A stretch of 31,497 bases of DNA from Diplocarpon mali (taxonomy: Eukaryota > Ascomycota > Leotiomycetes > Helotiales > Drepanopezizaceae), in the NCBI GenBank assembly GCA_024741835.1, contig JAENRP010000437.1, forward strand, positions 1-31,497. The letters run 5' to 3'. The notes under the pieces are model-generated. The model had not been told where the DNA came from. It saw nothing but the letters and a program-made list of their open reading frames with translations, and ran no database searches. Made by a program: the position numbers and the translations under genes. Position 1 is the first letter of the stretch. Every line of letters starts with the position of its first letter. Of the stretch, positions 23,086 to 31,497 are shown in pieces.

Positions 23086-24480
23086 CTATTTATTAAAGTC
23101 AATTAATAGCTTATCTTTATTTGGGACGTCTATTAAATCAACCTTAAGCTCGTTGATTCGGAGGGAAGGCAATAAGAAGCGTTAAACGTAGGAAGAAGAG
23201 GCAGGAGGGGTCGACCTGCCCAGAGTACCTTAGCTACTATAGGGGTATTGCGTAAGGCCAGGCGAAGGAAGGCGTTGATCACGGTAATAGTTATTATAGC
23301 TTGCCTTAGGGGCTTAGTAGGACCTATTGTTATTAGGAAGGTAAGCTTTCTAACTGGTCTTCGAAGTGGTAGGAACGGAATGGCGCGAAGGGGTTGCTAT
23401 CGAAGAGGGGGTAGCCGAGTATAAGGTTTCCTCGGCGTAGATGCTAGTATCTTCTAATTGGATGGCTTCTACCTACTTTTTAAGAGTTTTCGTACGTCCC
23501 TATTGCTAGTAGAGTCGCGTATAAATACGTGCTGTTATTTTCTTGCGAAAGGCGCTTCAAAGGCGGTATTTATTAGTGATCTCGGCGATAGAAGCAAGTC
23601 GACTGAACTCAAGGTAGAATTCTTAAAACGGCTATTTATAAGTCATACGTAGCTTTTAAAAGTCGAGCTCGGCATTATCTCGTTCTATAAGGTTGGCAAG
23701 GAAATCCACAAGCTCTTCGATTAGCTATTCAAAGGGGGTAGTATCTCGACGGTCTTAAACCTTAGGCGTAAGGAAGTCGCGCATAATACCTTCTATCTGA
23801 TCGAGGATATAGTTCTTAATTGATCGTTCTAAGGGAAAGTAAGTGCAGTAGTCGTCTAGGTTATTAAGGATTTAAGATTCCTATAGCTTAGCCCGATATT
23901 CCTTCTTATCCGATAGTTTTTCGGTAAGGTAAGGAACCTTATCGATACGTAGTCGGCTACCATTTATAGAGGGAGCTATAGAAGCTCAGAGGTCGGGAGT
24001 ACTAGCTAGAGTAGAAAATCGTACTTGCTAGCGAGGGAAATGGTCTTCTTCGACTGAGGGGATTGGAGTTTAGGTTTATTGTAGCGTCGAAGAAGAGGGG
24101 GAAGCAGCAGCAGAGGCGGCAGCGCTCGGCGCGCAAGGAGTTTGAGAGTCTCGCTTTGCTAAAGCTCGTTCAAGTTCCTATATTCGTTCGAGGAGCTTAG
24201 CTATCGTCAGATTGTCGTCAGCTTAGGGTGCTAGAGCTGAAGCTAGAGTAGCGGCTATTTGCTTCTTTATCTGTAGTTGAGAAGGGGGTTCTTCGGCTTC
24301 TTCCTCGGAGCTTTCAAAAGCAGCTAGGTTTTAAGGAGGAGCGTCAGATCTTCTTATTTTACTAGATCGACTAAAGGCTGCGGCTTCGTCGGCCGGAGGA
24401 GAGGAGGTGGAGGAGGTGCCCTTAGGCGGTTGTCGTTATTAGGGAGCTATGCTTTAGGATAACTGGAATAGGCCTTCTTT
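23040..24480 (-). pseudogene. Gypsy-2 gag
   Basis: This frame (checked at 24345 and 23157) encodes a gag-like protein. The N-terminal part is acidic and Ser/Ala/Pro-rich (AAFESSEEEAEEPPSQLQ), followed by a likely coiled coil (DDNLTIAKLLERI-x-ELERALAKRD) and a low-complexity Ala/Ser stretch (APSAAASAAASPSSS). The C-terminal part is less clear and I see no CCHC knuckle. It is -1 relative to pol and overlaps it at about 23085-23040, the usual gag-pol arrangement for translation by frameshifting. A few stops are present. The exact start was not determined. Confidence 0.7.
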
Positions 24481-24576
24481 CTATTCGCAATAGTAGTATA
24501 CTTAGCGCAGAAAGGAATCTATTAATTTCGAAAGTTTACTATCGTTTCATTAATATAGTAAGAGAGTTATTAATAA
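24481..24576 (-). other. Gypsy-2 leader and primer-binding zone
   Basis: This is short untranslated sequence between the 5' LTR and gag. The bases next to the LTR read TTATTAATAACTCTC on the minus strand. That is where a primer binding site should lie, but mutation prevents naming the tRNA. Confidence 0.4.
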
Positions 24577-24820
24577 TATAACCGATCTATATATATAGAA
24601 AGCAGGGTCACGTCTATAAGGGAAGATCATATGACCGAGTTAAAACCTTTAGAGCAATTAGCTTAGAATCAATAACTGAAGAAGCCAGTTGATAATAAAG
24701 GAGCACTGCTATATATATAAGAAAGCGGCAGGTAGCGCTGGTAAAGGAAGGTATAAGAATGTATAGGTCCCTGGGATCCTAGAACACGTGACGAAGGCAA
24801 AGATATGCAGGTTCGTCACA
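24577..24820 (-). repeat. Gypsy-2 5' LTR
   Basis: This is 244 bp and on the plus strand runs from TATAACCGATCT to AGGTTCGTCACA. Its start keeps the RIP form TATAAC where the other LTR has TGTGAC, and its end keeps the unmutated form. The pair together give the original termini TGTGAC and GTCACA. Confidence 0.92.
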
Positions 24821-24825
24821 TTATC
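24821..24825. other. Gypsy-2 target-site duplication, right copy (TTATC)
   Basis: TTATC follows GTCACA, and Copia-L sequence (GTTGCCCTATAACGC) resumes directly after it. Confidence 0.9.
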
Positions 24826-25623
24826 GTTGCCCTATAACGCGGCATTTGCCGATTTAGAGCGTCCTTCGAGGTCTTGCTCGACAGTTCGAAGGAGGTCGAT
24901 CTTCTTATAGATCTTAAGGTTAGGTTAGACGAAAAGAGATTGTTTTATAATAGCGAACTTAGGAGAGAGGCCATTAAGTAGGAAACTAAAAAGCTGAGTT
25001 TCTTTAAAAGTTATAGCTATCTTAGGATCTATAGCTCTTACTCTCCTCTTTACTTTATATAATATAGATTAGGCAAAGTCTATATTTATATTTATATCCT
25101 TACTATCTTTGTCTTTTCTATATTAAAATAAAATGATCTACTATAGTAAATGCTAGGTATTAAGGGCAATTGTTTAAGAGTATTTTACTTTTAAAGTATC
25201 CTATCTTATCTTTGCATTATTATAAACTTAAATAAAATCTTAGTCTTTATCGCTTAAACCTCTATTAATCTTAAGCTTGCATTTAGCTAAGGCCAGCTTA
25301 TACTCCTTCTCCTTTTCTATATTTAAAATCTGCCTTTAGGATTCTTAATTATTATTTACTAAAGCTCTTAGGCTAAGCTTATTTAATATATCTAGTAAAT
25401 CCTTAGCAGTTATATTAGCTATTAAAGTAGAAGTAGACAAATCGGTAGAGGGAGTATAAGAGGCTATTCTTGCGTATTTAATAAGTGTCTTTTGAATTGC
25501 TATTTCGATGCCTTTGCTCTTAAAGTAAAGCTCTAAATTGTCGAACTATTATTACTAGTTCTTTCGAGAGAGTTAGAGGTCTTTAGGTCTAGTATTTCGA
25601 TCGGAATTAGAAGCTATTGCTAT
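24826..25623 (-). pseudogene. Copia-L gag, N-terminal part
   Basis: This is the 5' piece of the copia polyprotein separated from the rest by Gypsy-2. It is homologous to 27216-28013 of Copia-R in opposite orientation. Recognisable segments are DDLELYFKSKGIE (clear in Copia-R), the Lys/Glu-rich helix with EKEYRLALAKCKLKI, and the late gag part before the zinc knuckle. The start codon position reads ATA at 25621-25623, consistent with ATG changed by RIP. Stops are frequent. Confidence 0.75.
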
Positions 25624-26022
25624 TTCAAATAGAATTACATTTAAAATCAAATAAATTAAATGGTTAAGGGCACTCCTCCTATCGAAAAGTCGAAATAATT
25701 AAATAGCAGGTATTATAGAAGTATTAAATAGGGAGGAAGTCCTCTTATCGAAAAGGGTTTTTAAGCTATAACGCAGGGAATCATACCTCTTATAAAATAT
25801 AGTAAAGTAAGGAATTATACCTTTTGCAATACCAAAGGGTTATAAAGCAAGGAATTATACCTCTTGCAATATAGGTTGGCTAAATAGGGAATTATACCTC
25901 TTATTCGCCGATTACTCGCCTCTTACTATAAGTCTCGTTCAACTTCCTACTAATAGTTGCAGCGTAAGTGCTTTCTAAAGGAAGTCAATAATCTATTATT
26001 AGTCTAGCTAGGACTTATAACC
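25624..26022 (-). other. Copia-L leader with four short repeats
   Basis: This untranslated leader lies between the LTR and gag. Four near-copies of GGAATTATACCTCTTGCAAT start at 25777, 25811, 25851 and 25888 (steps 34, 40 and 37). Next to the LTR the sequence reads GGTTATAAGTCC on the element strand, a possible primer binding site. Confidence 0.6.
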
Positions 26023-26217
26023 TATTAAACTTAAGTGAGTCGGCGCAGTAGGTAATAGAAACTTCTAAAGGTCGATAGTCGATATATTAGTAAGAGTTAA
26101 GGAAGGAAGGTTACCCCTTTCTTCCTTATAGCTATATATATGTCAATATCCTACTGATTAAGCAGTAGGGTTATATGATAATACATCGGAGTGATAGCTG
26201 TATCACCTATCTTAACA
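26023..26217 (-). repeat. Copia-L 5' LTR
   Basis: This is 195 bp and on the minus strand runs from TGTTAAGATAGG to AAGTTTAATA. It matches the LTR at 26622-26816 along its whole length, differing mostly by transitions. The leader follows on the same strand. Confidence 0.85.
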
Positions 26218-26413
26218 TAGTCTTATAAAGAAACGCTTTTAAGAAAATTGACTCTTAATCCTACTTTGTATTTAAAGTTTGGTAATTTCAATAGAGGTTG
26301 CTATTAATTAATTATTTTTAATTTAAAGAGATACTTAAGAGTTAGATTAGCGCAAAAGGATAGTTATTAATTTTCCTAACTATAGGTCAATTAGAGTAAG
26401 GTCTAAGTAAGGG
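26218..26413. other. Spacer between the opposed copia LTRs
   Basis: This is AT-rich sequence with no open frame and no recognisable repeat. It may be original host DNA between insertions. Confidence 0.35.
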
Positions 26414-26610
26414 TATTAAGATAGATAATATAGCTATTACTCTAATATATTATTATATAACCCTACTGCTTAATTAGTAGGATATTAATATATATATATA
26501 GCTATAGGAAAGAAAGGGGTAACCTTCCTTCCTTAACTCTTACTAATATATCGACCATCGACCTTTAAAAGCCTCCTTCACCTACTGCGCCGACTTACTT
26601 AAGCTTAATA
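26414..26610 (+). repeat. Lone copia LTR
   Basis: This is 197 bp, from TATTAAGATAG to TAAGCTTAATA, collinear with the LTR at 26622-26816. The start shows TG changed to TA. No internal copia sequence joins it: 11 bases later the next LTR begins. It is either a solo LTR or the 3' LTR of an element lost by recombination. No target duplication is visible. Confidence 0.8.
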
Positions 26611-26621
26611 TTATTATACAA

Positions 26622-26816
26622 TGTTGAGATAGGTGATACAGCTATCACTCCGATATATTATCATATGACCCTACTGCTTAGTTAGTAGGATATTAATACG
26701 TATATAGCTATAAGGAAGAAAGGGGTAACCTTCCTTCCTTAACTCTTACTAATATATCGACTATCGACCTTTAGAAGTTTCTATTACTTACTGCGCCGAC
26801 TCACTTAAGCTTAATA
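26622..26816 (+). repeat. Copia-R 5' LTR
   Basis: This is 195 bp, running from TGTTGAGATAGG to AGCTTAATA. It is the best-preserved of the three and is followed by GGTTATAAGCC and the leader. Confidence 0.87.
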
Positions 26817-27215
26817 GGTTATAAGCCTTAGCTAAACTAATAATAGATTATTAACTTCCTTTAAAAAGCACTTACGCTATAACTATTAGTAGGAAGTTGA
26901 ATGAAACTTATAGTAAGAGGCAAGCAATCGGCGAATAAGAGGTATGATTCCCTATTTAGCCAACTTATATTATAAGAGGTATAATTCCTTGCTCTATAAC
27001 CCTTTAGTACTATAAGAGGTGTAATTCCTTACTTTATTATATTTTATAAAAGGTGTGATTCCTTGCGTTATAGCCTAAAAACCCTTTTCGATAAGAGGAC
27101 TTCCTCCTTATTTAATACTTTTATAATACCTGCTATTTAATCATTTCGACTTTTCAATAGGAGGAGTGCCTTTAACTATTTAATTTATTTGATTTTAAAC
27201 GCAATTCTATTTAAA
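26817..27215 (+). other. Copia-R leader with four short repeats
   Basis: This is the mirror of the Copia-L leader. Units of the form AAGAGGTATAATTCCTTGC begin at about 26937, 26974, 27014 and 27048 (steps 37, 40 and 34, the reverse of the other copy). The repeats therefore belong to the element family. Confidence 0.6.
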
Positions 27216-28013
27216 ACGGCAATAGCTTCTGATTCCGATCGAAATACTAGACCTAGAGACCTCTAACTCTTTTAAAAGAACTAATAATAATAGTTCGACG
27301 ATTTAGAGCTTTACTTTAAGAGCAAAGGCATCGAAATAGCGATTTAAAAGACACTTATTAAATACGCAAGAATAGCCTTTTATACTCCTTCTACTGATTT
27401 ATCTACTTCTACTTTAATAGCTAATACAACTGCTAAGGATTTATTAGATATACTAAATAAGCTTAGCTTAAGAGCTTTAGTAGATAATAATTAAGAATCC
27501 CAAAGGCAGATTTTAAATATAGAAAAGGAGAAGGAGTATAGGCTAGCCTTAGCTAAATGCAAGCTTAAGATTAATAGAGGTTTAAGCGATAAAGACCGAG
27601 ATTTTATTTGAGTTTATAATAATGCAAAGATAAGATAGGATACTTTAAAGGTAAAATACTCTTAGACAACTGCCTTTAATACTTAGTATCTACTATAATA
27701 GATTACTTCATTTTAGTATAAAAAAGACAAAGATAGTAAGGATATAAATATAAATATAGACTCTGCTTAATCTATATTATATAAAGCAAAGAGGAGAGTA
27801 AGAGCCGCAGATCCTAAGATAATTATAACTTTTAAGGAAACTTAGCTTTTTAGTTTCCTACTTAATAGCCTTCCTTTTAAGTTTGCTATTGCAAAATAAT
27901 CTCTTTTTATCTAACCTAACTTTAAGATTTATAAGAAGATCGACTTCCTTTAAACTATTAAGCAAGACCTCGAAGGACGCTCTAAATCGGCAAATGCTGC
28001 GTTATAGGGCAAC

Positions 28014-28018
28014 GATAA
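28014..28018. other. Uninterrupted Gypsy-2 target site in Copia-R
   Basis: GATAA, flanked by GCGTTATAGGGCAAC and GCCTAAGAAGAGG, is the reverse complement of the two Copia-L edges joined through one TTATC. It proves where Gypsy-2 inserted. Confidence 0.92.
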
Positions 28019-28832
28019 GCCTAAGAAGAGGAAGGAGCGCGGGATAAGCCCTTAAGCTTATCGGGGATGCTATTTTTATAATAGTACTTATAATATTACT
28101 AATTGTAAAGTTAGAAGGCAACTGATTAATATAGTTACTAGCTTTAATATTAAAAAGCAATCGAAGCAGAAGTTAAAAAGCAAACTGCCCTTATCCTACT
28201 AAAGGCCGCAACTACTGAGGAAAGGCAAAGGAAAAGGCTATTTAGCTAAATGTTATGCATAATACCGCTCGGCCAAAATGTGAATCCATACCTTAGGGCG
28301 CGTACTAGCATATTTAGCCTATTTTCTATATAATACTAAAACTTTAGCAGATACCTTTAATAACGATAGTAGGTCATCTGAACCTAAATCCACTTCTGAT
28401 AATTCAAACGATAATTATAATAAAGATGCTTATATCTTAAAAGCCGATCTTTATAAGATCTTTGAATCCGATTGGTATAATGATACTAGTTATATAGCAT
28501 ATATAACTAATAAACCCTACCTATTTAAAGGCCCGCTTATTAAAATAAAAAGGCGCTCTATTAAGGTTAGTAGTAAAAGGTTATATACGGACTCAATAGG
28601 TATAGTAGAGATAAATATCGCTAGCATTTCTTTCCTTTTGCAAAATGTTCTTTTTATACTTAACTTAAGTATTAATCTTTTATTTAATTATAAGATCTAT
28701 ATAAAGTTGAATTATATAAGAGTTTTTAATAATTAATTTATATAGTTTATAAATAATAATTATAAAGTGATCTTTAAAGCTAAAATCAAAGATAGACTTT
28801 ATATTATCTTAAAGGTGATATTATAGAAATTA

Positions 28833-29302
28833 ACTCTTAAGCCGAACTTATAAGTAGATTCCTTTAAGGAAAGTGCACTTTCTACCCTAATACAATTAAG
28901 CGAAGATAAGGAGAATAGATAGACTCTTAAATTAGGATTGCAAGTGAAATTTGCAAAAATAACTCTTAAACTAAGACTATAAGTAGATTGTAAAGTGTCT
29001 TTAAAGATGACTCTTAAGCTAGGATTATAAGTGAATTTAATAGAAATGACTCTTAGGCTAAGATTGCAAGTGGATTTTATAGATTCACTAATAATAACTC
29101 TTAGGCTAGGATCGCAAGTGAAATTTATAGAAATGACTCTTAAGCTAGGATCGCAAATGAACTTTGCGAATTTGTTAAAAACGACTCTTAAGCTAGGACT
29201 GCAAGTGGATCTTACTATTTCTAAGAAATCGACTCTTAAGCTAGGACTGCGAGTAGATCTTGCGGTTTTATTAAAAATGACTCTTAAGCTAGGCTTATAA
29301 TT
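28833..29302 (+). repeat. Ten-copy array of the 23-bp motif inside the Copia-R polyprotein
   Basis: Copies start at 28833, 28923, 28962, 29010, 29049, 29097, 29136, 29184, 29232 and 29280. The steps are 90, 39, 48, 39, 48, 39, 48, 48 and 48, the exact mirror of the other array. A typical unit has arms ACTCTTAAGCT and GGACTGCAAGT around A and encodes TLKLGLQV or TLRLGSQV in the polyprotein frame. The spacers encode 5 or 8 residues such as DFIDSLIIT. The opposite strand is also open across the array for 171 codons, reading TCDPSLRV-type repeats. Confidence 0.92.
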
Positions 29303-31497
29303 AGAAAATGGCAAAACCTTAAACTGCTATTACTAGTCCTTTCTAACTGCTAATAATAAAGTATCGACTAATAATAGGCTATTAAAGCTATTAGAAGTTA
29401 AAAGCTTATTAAAGTATTAGCTAATATATAAAAGATTCGCGCATCTAAGGCTAAAGAAGTTAAAGGGCCTATATAAGGTCTTAATCTTAAAATAGAAGAT
29501 CTAAGTATTAAAAGATCGCTTAATATATCGAATTTATAAGCTAATAAAACTTTAAAATCGGATGCGAATTAAACTTAATTTATAAAAAGATTTAATACTA
29601 ATGCTAATATCTATTAATACTATTAGACTATTTATAACCTTAATCAAAGGAAATAATTGATTTTCTTAAATAGTAGATAACTCTACTTAATAGATATAGA
29701 CTATTTGCGCTAGGACCAAATCTGAGCTTATAGAAAAGCTGGAAACTTAGAAAGTAATAAAGGAATGCTAGACCTAGTTAAAGCTAATAGCTATTAAGTC
29801 TAATAATGTATTAAAGATTAAGGCAAAGCTTAATAAATAGGTAAAATAAGGAGTTTATTATAAACTAACTATAATATACAAAGGTTCCTATTAGAATAGT
29901 ATCGCTAAGCGAAGTATCTAATAAGTAAAGACTAACTATCGCACTCTACTATAAGATACTGACTTACTACTAGAATTCTAAGACCTTATAGTTAAGGCAG
30001 ATATATACTTGCAAAATAGAATAGGTAGTAGACTAATAGTCAATAGCACTTAAATATTACTATATAAGGCATATTTTAAATAGAAACTAAGCCTGGACTA
30101 TATCTGCGTCTTTAAAAGCGTTTGCTACTCTTATATTAGCTTAAAGTCCTAACCCGCGGGTATAAAGAGTAAAAAGCTAATAGACTAAGGTAAAGAGTAT
30201 ATATTTATTAGGTATATTAAATAGATAATAAAGCAATAGATAGTATATACGCTAGATCTAAGGCGAGTAATTATATCTTTAGTAGTTAAGTTTAATAAAT
30301 CTTAAAATAAAAGGGAGCTATCCTTAAAGCTTTATATACTTAAAGATTCGCAATGTATACTAGTTGATAGTAATACTATTAAGCTGAACTAATAACCCCT
30401 TTCTCTTAGCTTAGGTATATCTAGCGTACCCGCTGATTGATAACCTACTAATCGCCTAAAGGCCGAATAGACTATTTCTATTATTTGCAAACTGCCTAAA
30501 GTATAAAACAACTTCGATATTATTATCCCTTTAATTAAAGCACCTATAGTAAAGGATATTCCTAAAATAGGTATAAGTAATAATAAGCCTTTACTATTAG
30601 AAAGCGGTTCCTTAGATAATAAGCCTATAGAACCCATAGCTGAACCTATGCCTTTAAAGAGGAATAGAAACCTAGAATTAGAAGACACCTTAGATAAACG
30701 CAAGTCTAAGCGTTCTAGGCTATAATAGCATATAAGATCTACAAGCTCGAACTTCAATAGAGCTTTAATAAAGATAATATATTCCTAGCCGTTAAGAGGA
30801 TAATAAAAATCTCTCTTTTAAAAACGTATAATAAAGCTATTAATAATCTAAAGAATAGAGTAGTATAGAATAAGGCAATCTAAAAGGAGATAAGTTCTTT
30901 TACTATAAATGGCATATAAATAGAGGAACCGACGCTAAAGGACGTAAACCTAGTTTTAATAAAGTGGGTCTTTATAATTAAGATATATGCAAGTAGGACC
31001 CTAGAACGTTATAAGGCAAGGCTTATAGCTAAGGGCTTCTTTTAATAGTATAGAAAAGACTACTTTAATACGTTTACGCTAATAGTTTATATAAATACCC
31101 TTCGCATATTTATAGCAATAGTAGCTATTAAGAACCTTAAATATAGATAGTACGATATTAAAAATGCATTTACTAAAGCGATTATAAAGGAACGGATTTT
31201 TCTCTCCTAACCTAACGGTATTCTTATATACGCTAGCCACTCTCTTTATATACTCTATAGTATCTATAACCTTAAATAATCAGCTTATAATTAGAACCTC
31301 TTATATAATTCTACTTTAGTAGAAATAGGATTCGTTTAAAGCCTAGCTAACCCTTGTCTATTTACCTATGCTAAGCATAGAATTAAGTTGCTATTATATA
31401 TTAATAATATTACTATAGCTGCGAAAACAACTACTTAATTAGATTGGTTCTTTATAACTATTTAAAAACGTTTTAATACTAAGGATCTAAGGGGAAT

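Larger units (their letters stand above)
18475..24820 (-). mobile_element. Gypsy-2, a Ty3/gypsy chromovirus nested in Copia-L
   Basis: The element is 6346 bp with direct LTRs of 244 bp at both ends, a polypurine tract beside the left LTR, gag and pol on the minus strand, and a 5-bp duplication of TTATC. The uninterrupted target is present in Copia-R at 28014-28018 (GATAA, with matching flanks on both sides), so both boundaries are exact. GC content and reading-frame quality are better than in Gypsy-1 or the copia copies, which suggests a younger insertion with lighter RIP. The two LTRs differ mainly by C/T and G/A changes. It carries no copy of the 23-bp motif that I could find. Confidence 0.93.
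27216..31497 (+). pseudogene. Copia-R polyprotein: gag, protease, repeat array, integrase, reverse transcriptase (cut by window end)
   Basis: This is a Ty1/copia polyprotein on the plus strand. The start codon position reads ACG (27216-27218), followed by AIASDSDRNTRP. Gag (DDLELYFKSKGIE, EKEYRLALAKCKLKI) ends in a damaged CCHC knuckle at 28068 (CYFYNSTYNITNC). Protease follows (TNKPYLFKGPLIKIKRRSIK, then LFILNLSINLL), then the 23-bp-motif array (28833-29302) and the GAG-pre-integrase segment (YKRFAHLRLKKLKGL, 29427). Gag through this point is one frame. Integrase C-terminal sequence (LSLDYICVFKSVCYSYIS) lies at about 30090-30160. RT at 30962-31497 is in a different frame (WVFIIKIYAS, ERYKARLIAKGFF, YDIKNAFTKAI), with YVDD reading YINN at 31397-31408. 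Stops are frequent and it is inactive. RNase H and the 3' LTR lie beyond the window. Confidence 0.87.

Noticed and set aside
28014..28018. GATAA as a GATA-factor site
   Set aside because: It is explained as the uninterrupted target of Gypsy-2, and nothing indicates a promoter there.
1..31497. Mitochondrial origin, with the GC-rich palindromes as mitochondrial GC clusters
   Set aside because: No mitochondrial genes, tRNAs or rRNAs are present. The content is nested LTR retrotransposons with RIP, which is nuclear.

Overview
This window looks like a gene-free transposon island from the nuclear genome of a filamentous ascomycete (Pezizomycotina). I recognise no host gene, tRNA or rRNA. Nearly all of it is decayed LTR retrotransposon. 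The damage looks like repeat-induced point mutation (RIP): TpA is abundant, CpA and TpG are scarce, stops sit where Gln or Trp codons are expected, and catalytic Asp codons read Asn (GAT to AAT). The species cannot be named from this.

Layout. (1) About 670-11800, minus strand: Gypsy-1, a heavily mutated Ty3/gypsy element with gag-protease (11363 to about 8170), RT-RNase H-integrase (about 8260 to 4480), and an extra 1127-codon reading frame of unknown function downstream of pol (4050 to 670). (2) About 11840-14772, minus: G3, a gag-only remnant of another LTR element with a putative LTR and primer binding site. (3) 14773-26217, minus: Copia-L, a Ty1/copia element lacking its 3' end and split by Gypsy-2. 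(4) 18475-24820, minus: Gypsy-2, a chromodomain-bearing Ty3/gypsy element, complete in outline, with two 244-bp LTRs and a TTATC target duplication. (5) 26414-26610: a third, lone copia LTR. (6) 26622 to the window end, plus: Copia-R, a second copy of the copia element, head to head with Copia-L. Copia-R keeps the uninterrupted site into which Gypsy-2 inserted in Copia-L.

The most unusual signal is a 23-bp quasi-palindromic motif (two 11-bp arms around one base). Nine scattered copies, all exactly 23 bp, lie in the first 11 kb, eight of them inside Gypsy-1 reading frames. A form of the same motif makes a 10-copy array inside the polyprotein of both copia copies, with start-to-start steps of 48, 39 or 90 bp, all multiples of three. 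Most copies encode an octapeptide of pattern T-x-x-P/L-x-L-x-V, and both orientations can be read through. It behaves like a very small insertion sequence tolerated within coding frames of unrelated retrotransposons, later amplified in one of them. I found no copy in Gypsy-2 or G3.

Relative order: the array predates the two copia copies, Gypsy-2 inserted after them, and G3 abuts the broken end of Copia-L. All coding calls are pseudogenes or relics. Boundaries marked approximate were read by eye.
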